From assembly GCF_946478925.1 (NCBI RefSeq), contig NZ_CAMLDP010000022.1, forward strand, positions 1-23,970: 23,970 nucleotides of DNA. Reading direction: 5' to 3'. Below the pieces are notes generated by a model that ran no database searches, was not told the DNA's origin, and saw only the letters and a list, made by a program, of their open reading frames with translations. The position numbers were made by a program, and so were the translations under genes. The stretch comes from an uncultured Nitrososphaera sp. (GTDB taxonomy: Archaea > Thermoproteota > Nitrososphaeria > Nitrososphaerales > Nitrososphaeraceae). Positions within the stretch are counted from its first letter, which is position 1. Each line of letters starts with the position of its first letter. Shown here piece by piece: positions 6,758 through 13,148 of this stretch.

Positions 6758-6766
6758 CTATTTAAG
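6758..6766 (-). promoter_or_regulatory. Central box A of the divergent ars region
   Basis: On the minus strand CTTAAATAG is centred 26 bases before the Cys-rich peptide ATG. Its core TTTAA is nearly symmetrical, so on the plus strand CTATTTAAG could also direct the HxlR gene, starting near 6788 and leaving a 12-13 base leader. A GGTG at 6792-6795 in that leader could act as a Shine-Dalgarno sequence for the ATG at 6801. A regulator bound here could control both directions. Confidence 0.55.
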
Positions 6767-6800
6767 CTGTAAAGAGGAAACAAATACAGCTGGTGTAGAG

Positions 6801-7187
6801 ATGGAAACCAAGAATAAACTGCCGATGGTCAACGGCTGCAGCTTTGACGGCTATGACGCTGCCTCTCTCATGTCGGAAACCGCACAGCTGCGCAGGATAA
6901 TAACGAAAAGGGGCACGCTTGAGATCCTGATACCGCTATGCTGCACCACAGAGCCGGTGCGCTACAAGCAGTTCCGGGAGACGATAAAGGGGATTAGCAG
7001 CAAGACCCTTGCAGTCCGGCTCAAAGAGCTGGAAAAAGGCGGTATACTGGAGCGTAGGGCATACGGCGAGATCCCGCCCCGCGTAGAGTACAGGCTGACC
7101 GCAAAGGGTCAGGAGCTGGTCGAGTCCGTCATCCGCCTGCTCCAGTGGATGAAAAAGTGGTCATCATCGTCGTCTTCAGGCGCATAG
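6801..7187 (+). CDS. HxlR-family winged-helix regulator, candidate arsenite sensor
   Basis: The 128-residue protein carries the HxlR winged helix: RGTLEILIPL, then RYKQFRETIKGISSKTLAVRL as the recognition helix region, LKELEKGGILERR, the wing with PPRVEYRLTAKGQEL, and a final dimerisation helix. It has three cysteines: Cys13 and an adjacent pair, Cys47-Cys48, at the end of the first helix of the DNA-binding domain. Vicinal cysteines are a common way to bind trivalent arsenic. It faces the Cys-peptide/arsC/aquaporin operon and probably represses it, but ligand binding is my inference. The C terminus is a Ser-rich tail. Confidence 0.88.
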   Translation: METKNKLPMVNGCSFDGYDAASLMSETAQLRRIITKRGTLEILIPLCCTTEPVRYKQFRETIKGISSKTLAVRLKELEKGGILERRAYGEIPPRVEYRLTAKGQELVESVIRLLQWMKKWSSSSSSGA

Positions 7188-7679
7188 CGGCAACGGCACA
7201 AACCCCGTCATGTCGTACGAGGAGAGCATGGCCATCATGTGCTCGCGCTCCTTGCGCCTCCTCTGCTCAAGCATCAGCCCGGCTATGTTCCTTGACCGCT
7301 CAAGGTGGTCAAACACTATGGTCGTGCAGCAGTCCATGCCCGCAAGGAGCCTGCCGATGACAGAAACAATCCTGCGCATGAGCGAGTCCCTTATCTCCGT
7401 CGTCCCGCGCAGCTGGTCCACTGTTGTTTTAGAGTCGCTTCTCACCTCGACCACTATGCGCCTCTTGCTTGAGCGCCTGAAGGCCCTGCGTATGTGCGCA
7501 AGGTTGTCCCTGAGCGCAAAATAGATTGCCAAAAGTTCCATCCGCTGCACACCAAACCGCTCGTTCCTTGGCGAGGGGCGGACGGGCTTTATCGTACCCT
7601 TCTCGGTATGATGGTTGTACCAGGCTATGTAGCCGGACGGGGAGGCGTCAGCATCTATGATGATTGAGTGCTGCCTCAC
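7176..7679 (-). CDS. RNase HI-like protein
   Basis: The 167-residue protein shows the RNase H fold with the acidic residues in order: the first strand IIIDADASPSG (Asp11 corresponding to the Asp of the classical DGS), QRMELLAIYFAL (Glu48, very close to the RMELMAA motif of E. coli RNase HI), RSDSKTTVDQL (Asp82) and a late His125 in VFDHLERSRN. The last catalytic Asp is not obvious. It should cut RNA in RNA-DNA hybrids. An ATG at 7781 is possible, but the GTG at 7679 directly precedes the first strand and has a box A centred 26 bases upstream. The gene ends 12 bases inside the convergent HxlR gene. Confidence 0.75.
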   Translation of the reverse strand: MRQHSIIIDADASPSGYIAWYNHHTEKGTIKPVRPSPRNERFGVQRMELLAIYFALRDNLAHIRRAFRRSSKRRIVVEVRSDSKTTVDQLRGTTEIRDSLMRRIVSVIGRLLAGMDCCTTIVFDHLERSRNIAGLMLEQRRRKEREHMMAMLSSYDMTGFVPLPLCA

Positions 7680-7700
7680 GTACTTTCTATGGGTTGCGGA

Positions 7701-7709
7701 TAGTATATG
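7701..7709 (-). promoter_or_regulatory. Box A that sets the RNase HI-like start
   Basis: On the minus strand this is CATATACTA, centred 26 bases before the GTG at 7679. It lies inside the longer version of the reading frame, which makes the long version unlikely. Confidence 0.55.
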
Positions 7710-8055
7710 AGCATATTCCCTAGAGAGGATTTGCCGCAGGTAGAAGCATTTTTGACAACGGGGATCATATAGAAGAAACATGGAGGAAAAAGAGGTTGAT
7801 GGTGTGGCCCCGCAGCGTCATTATGGCGCGTGCGCTTCTGCTTTCGGGGTTTCCAGTCAACCTCATACGCACAGGATAGCAGGGACACTTGAGGGGGCGC
7901 AAAAGAAAAGCCTGCCCGACATAGAACACGTTCGGGCTGTAGATCTACATGCAACGCGTGCAGAGCTGAGCTGCAGCGAGGAAAAGCTGCGCGGATGGAC
8001 ACGCGCTCGGCCCAACAATGCTGGACAGCATAATGCACGCAAGATGCGCAAGTGC
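7710..8055. other. Intergenic interval with several inverted repeats, no convincing gene
   Basis: I find no protein-like frame here. The interval holds several self-complementary pieces: CCCCGCAG at 7808-7815 with CTGC at 7838-7841 and CGGGG at 7845-7849; GCCCGA at 7914-7919 with TCGGGC at 7932-7937; the palindrome GTAGATCTAC at 7939-7948; GCAGC at 7973-7977 with GCTGC at 7986-7990; and ATGCTG at 8018-8023 with CAGCAT at 8026-8031. A non-coding RNA or a decayed gene would both fit. It contains no recognisable tRNA, RNase P or SRP RNA core. Confidence 0.4.
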
Positions 8056-8844
8056 CTAGCTTATCGTCTTTGTAAATTTTTCATAAAGCGCATCTCTTTC
8101 ACTCTTTTCCTTCTGCAGCATCGCCTCCGCGCCCTTGACGCCCTGTAGGTATTCTATGGTGATGTCGCAGTCGTGTATCTGCCCGAGCATGGCCTGCAGC
8201 TCCTTGAGCCTTGCGACGGCGCTCTTGCTGTTGCCGCCGACGGCCTGTGCCACTTGCCTGCCGTGCTTTTTCCTGCGGCCGGCAGGGAGGATCTCCAGCA
8301 CGTAGCGCAGCTTTTTCATGTCCTTGCGCAGCTCGTGGAGCTCCTCCTTTTTGCTGCCGTCGCCGGCTACCACCGGCAGACGCTCTTTTATCGAGAGGGT
8401 CAGCCTCCCGGCGACCTTGTCCATCCTTGCGGCAAGCTCGTCCCCGTCGATGTTCTTTGCTGCTACCGTCTTGTTTTTCTCCACGGACCGCGCCAGCGCA
8501 AGCGCCCAGCCAAGAGCGGCCTTTCTCCTGCCTGCAACCGCGGAAACAAACTGCTGCTCGCCTCCCAGCGCTGTGACCCTCGCCCTGACTATGTCAAGGT
8601 CGCGCACGCGGCTGTTGGCGCGGAAAAACGCCTTGCACGCGTCTGCCCGTTTCCTGTTCCTCTTGCGCTCTTTTTTCGGCAGGAGAGAAAGCGCCGCCTC
8701 CAGGCGCCGGAGGGATGTTCTCATGGCGTGCACGTTCTCCTCGTCGCCGGGGTCGTCCAGGTACGCGGCAAGCCTCTTTTTTACGCGCGCCGCGCTTGTT
8801 TTGAGATTTTTTGCAAACTGCGTACCGCCATCGTCGTCAGGCAT
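8056..8844 (-). CDS. CHAD-domain polyphosphate-binding protein
   Basis: The 262-residue, Lys/Arg-rich helical protein is a single CHAD domain with two repeats. The first carries VHAMRTSLRRLEAAL (His39, Arg42, Arg46, Arg47) and ANSRVRDLDIVRARV. The second carries LHELRKDMKKLRYVLEIL (His170, Arg173, Arg180) and LGQIHDCDITIEYL. CHAD domains bind inorganic polyphosphate through these His, Arg and Lys residues. No CYTH triphosphatase domain is fused. The ATG follows the upstream kinase-like gene's stop codon with no gap, so the two are co-translated. It is the last gene of a five-gene polyphosphate operon and probably docks proteins on polyphosphate or shields the polymer. Confidence 0.9.
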   Translation of the reverse strand: MPDDDGGTQFAKNLKTSAARVKKRLAAYLDDPGDEENVHAMRTSLRRLEAALSLLPKKERKRNRKRADACKAFFRANSRVRDLDIVRARVTALGGEQQFVSAVAGRRKAALGWALALARSVEKNKTVAAKNIDGDELAARMDKVAGRLTLSIKERLPVVAGDGSKKEELHELRKDMKKLRYVLEILPAGRRKKHGRQVAQAVGGNSKSAVARLKELQAMLGQIHDCDITIEYLQGVKGAEAMLQKEKSERDALYEKFTKTIS

Positions 8845-9585
8845 CTAAAGAAGCGCCCTGCTTGGACGCGCCGATTCCAGAAAGGCGTCTATGCGCTTTT
8901 GCAGGTCGGCGTTTGTCTCCGGTATCGACCTGTTGCCGTCTATTATCACCAGGTTGTAGCGTTTTTGCATCCTGCGGAACTCTTTGGCTATCATGGCCTG
9001 GTATTTCATGAAAGACTCGAACATGTCGTCAGCAAGCCCCATGTCGGCACCCGACTCATAATAGTCAAGGTACGCGTTCTTTTGAAAGACGCGGTGGACA
9101 AGCTCCTCCGGCGTGACGTCGAGGTAGAACACGAGGTCGGGAACTATCGCAAACGAGAACAGGTTGTGCGACCAGCGCCTGCTGATGCCCCTCACCGCCT
9201 CCCTTGCAAGCAGCGTGTAAATATAGCGGTCGGCAAGCACGATGTACCCTGCGCGCAGCGCCGGGATTATCTTGTTTTCAAGCTGGTCCGCAAAGTCGGC
9301 CGCGTAAAAGAGCGAGAGCGTCTTTCTGCCGGCAAAATTAGTCTTGGCCTCCAGTATCCCCTCGCTTATCAATTCTGAGCGCTTTAATCCAGTATTCAAG
9401 ACGGCATGGCCGGCGGCTTCTAGCTTGGCCGTTATCAGCCCTATCTGGGTGCTCCTGCCGGACGCATCAGGCCCCTCTATCACTATGAGCCTGCCCTTGA
9501 CTTCGGTGTCGCCGATGTAGGGTATGCCGTGGCCGTAGAACTGGAGCGTCCTTGCTGCCGCCGGAGTTGCCTGCTTGCGCCTCAC
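8845..9585 (-). CDS. Thymidylate-kinase-like P-loop protein with altered Walker A (second of a pair)
   Basis: The 246-residue protein has the TMK fold: strand and P-loop LIVIEGPDASGRSTQ (residues 33-47), AADFADQLENKIIPAL, and VLADRYIYT with DRY at 119-121. Two changes stand out. The Walker A lysine is Arg44 (codon AGG, GPDASGRS). The Arg that contacts thymine in true dTMP kinases (AADR or SANR motif) is Phe98. An extra N-terminal 30 residues precede the core. The GTG start overlaps the TGA of its paralogue (GTGA), so the two are translationally coupled. It may be a regulatory or structural partner of that paralogue in polyphosphate metabolism. Annotation as dTMP kinase would be the default but is doubtful. 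Confidence 0.75.
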   Translation of the reverse strand: MRRKQATPAAARTLQFYGHGIPYIGDTEVKGRLIVIEGPDASGRSTQIGLITAKLEAAGHAVLNTGLKRSELISEGILEAKTNFAGRKTLSLFYAADFADQLENKIIPALRAGYIVLADRYIYTLLAREAVRGISRRWSHNLFSFAIVPDLVFYLDVTPEELVHRVFQKNAYLDYYESGADMGLADDMFESFMKYQAMIAKEFRRMQKRYNLVIIDGNRSIPETNADLQKRIDAFLESARPSRALL

Positions 9586-10295
9586 TCTGCGGGCACCTCC
9601 TGCTGTTGTTGTTGCTGCTTGCCCCGGAAAAACTGCCTCGGCAAAAGCTCCGTCACCTTTTGCCGCATGACCTTCTGCTGTTCCTCGATGTCAGCCGTGC
9701 CGTCAATAACGACAAAGTTCTCCGGCCCGACCATCGAGTCGTATTGCTCCACAATCCTGCTCTGGAATATCCTGTAGCTTTCATAAGGGTCGTTGCTCAG
9801 GTTCAGGTCCATGCCTGCCTCATAGTATTTCAGCTTTGGCCTGTTCTTCACTATCCTGTCAAACGCCACGTCCACCGGCACGCGGAAATAGAACGAGATG
9901 TCCGGCTTGACCGCAAAGTCGTACATGTGGCGCACCCAGCGCGGGTGGCAGCCCCTGACAACGTCGCGGGCAAACGCCGTGTAGATGTACCGGTCAGCAA
10001 GCACAATGTACCCCGCGCGCAGGAGAGGCAGGATGTGGCGCTCGTACCTGTCGGCAAAGTCGGTGGCGTGCAGGAGGCTGAACGTCACCGGCGTCAGCAG
10101 GGCCTTCTTCTTGCCCTTGGACGTTATCTCCTTCACCGTCTCTGACGAGTTCCACTCGGTAAAGAACACCGGCAGACCCATGTACCTGAACCACTTTTCA
10201 AGCAGGCGTATCTGCGTGGACTTGCCGGACCCGTCCACGCCTTCCACTATTATCAGCCTGCCCGGTATTTCGCGGTTTTTGTTGCTAACAGTCAT
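9582..10295 (-). CDS. Thymidylate-kinase-like P-loop protein with intact Walker A (first of a pair)
   Basis: The 237-residue protein has an intact P-loop, LIIVEGVDGSGKSTQ (Lys25), and the Walker-B-like VLADRYIYTAFARDVVRG with DRY at 101-103. The block corresponding to the thymine-contacting AADRAQH of dTMP kinases reads HATDFADR, with Phe80 replacing the contact Arg. The C terminus ends in a run of six Gln. It shares the stretch LRAGYIVLADRYIYT exactly with the downstream paralogue, so the pair arose by duplication. It begins one base after the exopolyphosphatase stop. The context (PPX, SixA, CHAD) suggests a phosphotransferase acting on polyphosphate and nucleotides. Ordinary dTMP kinase activity is the alternative. 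Confidence 0.78.
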   Translation of the reverse strand: MTVSNKNREIPGRLIIVEGVDGSGKSTQIRLLEKWFRYMGLPVFFTEWNSSETVKEITSKGKKKALLTPVTFSLLHATDFADRYERHILPLLRAGYIVLADRYIYTAFARDVVRGCHPRWVRHMYDFAVKPDISFYFRVPVDVAFDRIVKNRPKLKYYEAGMDLNLSNDPYESYRIFQSRIVEQYDSMVGPENFVVIDGTADIEEQQKVMRQKVTELLPRQFFRGKQQQQQQEVPAE

Positions 10296-10296
10296 A

Positions 10297-11847
10297 TCAT
10301 GCGATCACCCTGACCTCCTGACGATGCTTTTTTGATGCGGAGGAGCCGTTTGTTGTCGCGACCTGGCAGCTTGCGTTGACGTCGAAAGCGCGCTCGAAAT
10401 TGCGCAGCGCGCTTGCAAGCAGCGTCGCCGGGACTGCCTGTTTGCCGCCCTGCAAGATCTTTATCGCGACCTTTTTGCCGCTTGTCGACACGCGCGCCAT
10501 CGCCTTTGTCCTCTCCAAGATCTCCGAGAGCGCGATGCACGCCGCGATTTTTTCAATCGACTTTTTGTTTTGCGGGTCCAGGATAGAGCCGTACCTTGAA
10601 AACAGCCAGTCCACCGTCTTTTCCTTCTTGGTGTGGATTATTGCAAGCGCGAGGATCAGCTGCTCCCTGTGCGTGAGAAACGCGCTGTCCTCGTCCATCA
10701 GCAGGTAAAAGAGGTTGCTCAGGTTGGTGACGGTTGGAAGGGTGGCCATCTCCTTGAGCGCGTGGCCCAGTATCGCCCGCTCTTTTTCCCTGAGCAGGCC
10801 CGCAGACACGAGCGGCTTGACAAGCGAAAACGCGTACTGCGGGAGCGCCTCCTGCTGGCACGCAAACGTGACGTGCGCCTTGGCCCGCTCGGCAGTCATC
10901 CCGCCGCTGTTGTAGAACGCCTTTGGGTCGCGCAAAAACACAGATAGTATCCCTTCGCGCAGGCCCCTTGCGCTGACTACCACCTTGTCAAAACCGAGCT
11001 TTTGCATGAGTAGCGAGATCACCGCCGCGCCGGCGACAATCGTGTCGACCCTGTTGCTCCCTATCGCCTTTACCTCCTCCAAGTCGCCCTTGTCCATCTC
11101 GTACAGCTCGCCTGCTATCGCAGAGACGGAAGAGTGGTCCATGCGGTAGTTGTGGATCTTGTCAAGCTCATAGCCGGCAAGCTCTTGCTCATAGCGCGCA
11201 ATTGCCCGCAAGGTGCCTCCGACTCCCACCAGCGTGGTGTCGACGCTTGTTGCGCCAAGCTCCTTTCTGTCCGGCAGCGTGTCCAGTATGCGCTCCTCCA
11301 TCTTGCCGTACGCCTTTTTTGAAAACGAGCCGTCATCATCTTTGTCGCCGTACATCTTTGACAGGCGCAGCGCGCCAAGCGGGTACGACTCGACCTTTTT
11401 TATCCCGTAATTTTCAGTGTAGACCAGCTCCAGGCTCCCGCCTCCCAGATCAAAAAAGAGCGACGTAGGTATGCAGGTCGATTCCAGCGCGCCCACGTAC
11501 GAGTAGAACCCCTCCTCGCGGCCAGAGAGCACTTTGAACTGAAAACCCGTCTCCTCGCGGATCTGCCTGAGAAAAGAGTCGCGGTTTGAAGCGTCCCTCA
11601 CTGCGCTGGTAGCCACCGGAAGCACGTGCCGTATTGAATCGAAATTGATGACGTCGCGGAACAGCTTTAATGCTTCAATAGTGCGCTCCACCGGCTCGCC
11701 GGAAAGATATCCTCCCCTGCCAAGCCCCTCTCCCAGCTTTACCTTGACGCCTTCCTGCCTGTACGCCTTGAAGGTGCCGTCGCGCTTGACGTCATAGTTG
11801 ACCATCTTGACCGAGTTAAAGCCCAGGTCGACGACAGAGACTTTCAT
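10297..11847 (-). CDS. ppx: PPX/GppA-family exopolyphosphatase
   Basis: The 516-residue protein carries the ASKHA-type PPX/GppA core. The first phosphate loop is VVDLGFNSVKM (residues 5-15), followed by VATSAVRDASN (78-88), the catalytic SGREEG (108-113) and the second phosphate loop FFDLGGGSLEL (131-141). The C-terminal part, from about residue 310, is the helical HD-like domain of long PPX proteins, ending in a Ser/Lys-rich tail. It should release phosphate from the ends of polyphosphate chains, or hydrolyse pppGpp in GppA fashion. It follows sixA by seven bases and precedes the kinase-like pair by one. Placement beside CHAD favours polyphosphate as substrate. Confidence 0.9.
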   Translation of the reverse strand: MKVSVVDLGFNSVKMVNYDVKRDGTFKAYRQEGVKVKLGEGLGRGGYLSGEPVERTIEALKLFRDVINFDSIRHVLPVATSAVRDASNRDSFLRQIREETGFQFKVLSGREEGFYSYVGALESTCIPTSLFFDLGGGSLELVYTENYGIKKVESYPLGALRLSKMYGDKDDDGSFSKKAYGKMEERILDTLPDRKELGATSVDTTLVGVGGTLRAIARYEQELAGYELDKIHNYRMDHSSVSAIAGELYEMDKGDLEEVKAIGSNRVDTIVAGAAVISLLMQKLGFDKVVVSARGLREGILSVFLRDPKAFYNSGGMTAERAKAHVTFACQQEALPQYAFSLVKPLVSAGLLREKERAILGHALKEMATLPTVTNLSNLFYLLMDEDSAFLTHREQLILALAIIHTKKEKTVDWLFSRYGSILDPQNKKSIEKIAACIALSEILERTKAMARVSTSGKKVAIKILQGGKQAVPATLLASALRNFERAFDVNASCQVATTNGSSASKKHRQEVRVIA

Positions 11848-11854
11848 GATGATG

Positions 11855-12358
11855 TCATACCATCCTCTTCATGTGCCGGGGCGTCAAGAGCCACCGCAGC
11901 TCTCCCTTGGCCTTTGGCCGAAGCGTAGTCACGCCGACCCTGGCAAGGCCGGCCTTTTTCAAGGCTATGCGCCCGCTTCCTTGGCCGTCAAGCACCAGGT
12001 CGCAGATGAGGCTTGAGAGGTACGGCTCGTGACCCACGACCATCACGGAATCGCCGGGTTTGAACCGCGCAAGCCTGCCGTACAGGGCCTGCCTGCTTCC
12101 CTCCGGCTTTAGCTCGTCCCAGAGCTCAAATTTGCTCTTCTTGATCTTTAGTTTCTTGGCGACAATCTCGGCGGTCCGGCTCGCCCTTACAAGCGGGCTT
12201 GACACCACAAAGTCGAGTTTCACCCCGAGGCTGGCGAGCGCGCCGGCTATCTCTTTTACATCCTCTTCGCCCGTGACGGTGAGCGGGCGCTCGGAATCCT
12301 TGCCCCCGGCGGCAAGCCTCTTGCCCGCCTCGCCGTGGCGCAGGATGTAAAGCTCCAC
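11855..12358 (-). CDS. sixA: SixA-type histidine phosphatase
   Basis: The 167-residue protein starts straight at the catalytic strand ELYILRHGEAG, with the RHG phosphohistidine motif. It then has RPLTVTGEEDV, FVVSSPLVRASRTAEIV with the conserved Arg and Ser, and VMVVGHEPYLSSLICDLV with the second catalytic His. SixA enzymes remove phosphate from phosphohistidine proteins. Several relatives cluster with PPX and CHAD genes, and the true substrate there is not known. A TTG at 12388 would extend the frame, but that codon lies inside a box A centred 26 bases before the GTG at 12358, so I choose GTG. It is the first gene of the five-gene operon. Confidence 0.88.
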   Translation of the reverse strand: MELYILRHGEAGKRLAAGGKDSERPLTVTGEEDVKEIAGALASLGVKLDFVVSSPLVRASRTAEIVAKKLKIKKSKFELWDELKPEGSRQALYGRLARFKPGDSVMVVGHEPYLSSLICDLVLDGQGSGRIALKKAGLARVGVTTLRPKAKGELRWLLTPRHMKRMV

Positions 12359-12380
12359 GGCAGCTGATAAAGCCGGCGCG

Positions 12381-12403
12381 TATATCAAACTTGTCTATAT
12401 AGA
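12381..12403 (-). promoter_or_regulatory. Promoter of the polyphosphate operon
   Basis: Two TATA-like elements lie here on the minus strand: TTGATATA at 12381-12388, centred 26 bases before the GTG of sixA, and TCTATATA at 12396-12403, which would give a leader of about 15 bases. Either gives transcription of all five downstream genes. Confidence 0.5.
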
Positions 12404-12499
12404 TTCATTTCTTGGTGTATAACCTTACTCCCTTTCCCTGAAGTGATTTCCATCTTATTGCAAGTGGCAGACATTCTAGAATCTGTGTCAGTATTAAGC

Positions 12500-12748
12500 T
12501 CAAACCTTTTTCGACCTTGAAAAGGACATCTCTATGCCGGCGCGAGGCGACAGCTTGACGCGGTACTCCTCGTCCCTTGCAAGCGGTATCATCGAAACGT
12601 TTCCCTCTGTTCTGCACGACGGGCACGCCGGCGCGTCCTTGCCAAATAACACGGTCGCGCTCCAAAAGCACGACTCGCAAAGCGCAAAATGCCTCTCTGA
12701 ATCTATTATTGCTGTTGTAGCTGTAGTAGTAGTTACTGCTTGCTGCAT
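12500..12748 (-). CDS. Small zinc-ribbon protein
   Basis: The 82-residue protein has a zinc ribbon with knuckles C24-E-S-C27 and C42-P-S-C45 inside HFALCESCFWSATVL and APACPSCRTEG. An uncharacterised C-terminal part ends in Ser/Lys-rich residues. The HFALCxxCxW pattern is one I associate with small conserved thaumarchaeal proteins of unknown function. The N terminus has a Thr/Ala run from repetitive triplets, so the true start could lie a little downstream, nearer the Asp-Ser-Glu-Arg before the ribbon. It lies between the polyphosphate and pst operons and shares a strand with the former. No specific function can be given. Confidence 0.75.
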   Translation of the reverse strand: MQQAVTTTTATTAIIDSERHFALCESCFWSATVLFGKDAPACPSCRTEGNVSMIPLARDEEYRVKLSPRAGIEMSFSRSKKV

Positions 12749-12873
12749 AGTAGCCGCCAGTTGTTTAGTGCAATGTGCTCATATTCCTTGCCGATGGTCA
12801 GTACATAGATCAAAGAGCGCCTACAGCTTGCCCGTGTTCTATATTGGGTAGCTTTTTGTCTTTTCCCGGCGGT

Positions 12874-12996
12874 ATGTCAGGAGACGATGTTGAGGTTGAA
12901 TGGCACCCCGGACAGCCAAACCCCTCCCCTCATCCCAACAAAGGTGCCCGCGCGGGTAATGCCATCAACCTCGGCTTAACCGTTTTTGTGAAATAA
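12874..12996 (+). CDS. Possible 40-residue protein upstream of pstS
   Basis: A frame from ATG at 12874 to TAA encodes 40 residues with an acidic start (SGDDVEVEWHPG), a Pro/Asn/His middle and a hydrophobic end (INLGLTVFVK). A TCTATATTG element at 12838-12846 lies about 32 bases before the ATG, leaving a leader of a few bases. The composition is protein-like but I recognise no family. It could be spurious. Confidence 0.3.
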   Translation: MSGDDVEVEWHPGQPNPSPHPNKGARAGNAINLGLTVFVK

Positions 12997-13040
12997 TTTT
13001 CCGCGCCGGCACGAACAAGATTACAGAAATGCTTTTCGCA

Positions 13041-13050
13041 GCATATATAC
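13041..13050 (+). promoter_or_regulatory. Box A of pstS
   Basis: CATATATACA is a strong TATA element predicting transcription from about 13072. That leaves a leader of about 77 bases before the ATG at 13149, unlike the leaderless genes around it. The leader contains GAAGGAG at 13123-13129, a good Shine-Dalgarno sequence, placed 10 bases before an in-frame TTG at 13140, so translation may start at TTG 13140 or ATG 13149. Confidence 0.55.
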
Positions 13051-13148
13051 ACACATACGCAGGCGCGGCTGCCGGTAATCAAAAACTACATGAATTATGC
13101 GAATTATGTCGGACATCCATTAGAAGGAGCCTGTGCTGCTTGCGCCAT

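Larger units (their letters stand above)
12749..13148. other. 400-base region upstream of pstS
   Basis: Between the divergent zinc-ribbon gene and pstS I see only a possible 40-residue frame at 12874-12996, a TATA box at 13041-13050 and an ATAGATCA element at 12805-12812 that recurs near other pst promoters. No RNA gene is recognisable. Confidence 0.5.

Noticed and set aside
7780..8148. A 122-codon plus-strand frame in the large gap
   Set aside because: Composition is not protein-like, it runs antisense into the CHAD gene, and no good box A or ribosome-binding site is seen. The minus-strand frame at 7676-8038 fails for similar reasons.
8173..9378. A 401-codon open frame on the plus strand across the CHAD and kinase-like genes
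   Set aside because: It lies fully antisense to two well-recognised genes, has no domain-like sequence, and is explained by the GC-rich codon use of the opposite strand.
9585..9620. Poly-Gln codon run (CAG/CAA) at the end of the kinase-like gene as a possible repeat expansion
   Set aside because: It encodes only six Gln at a protein terminus and looks like an ordinary low-complexity tail.
13029..13148. A 40-residue N-terminal extension of PstS
   Set aside because: It would place a Cys-rich stretch before a complete signal peptide, and its start lies upstream of the TATA box at 13041-13050.
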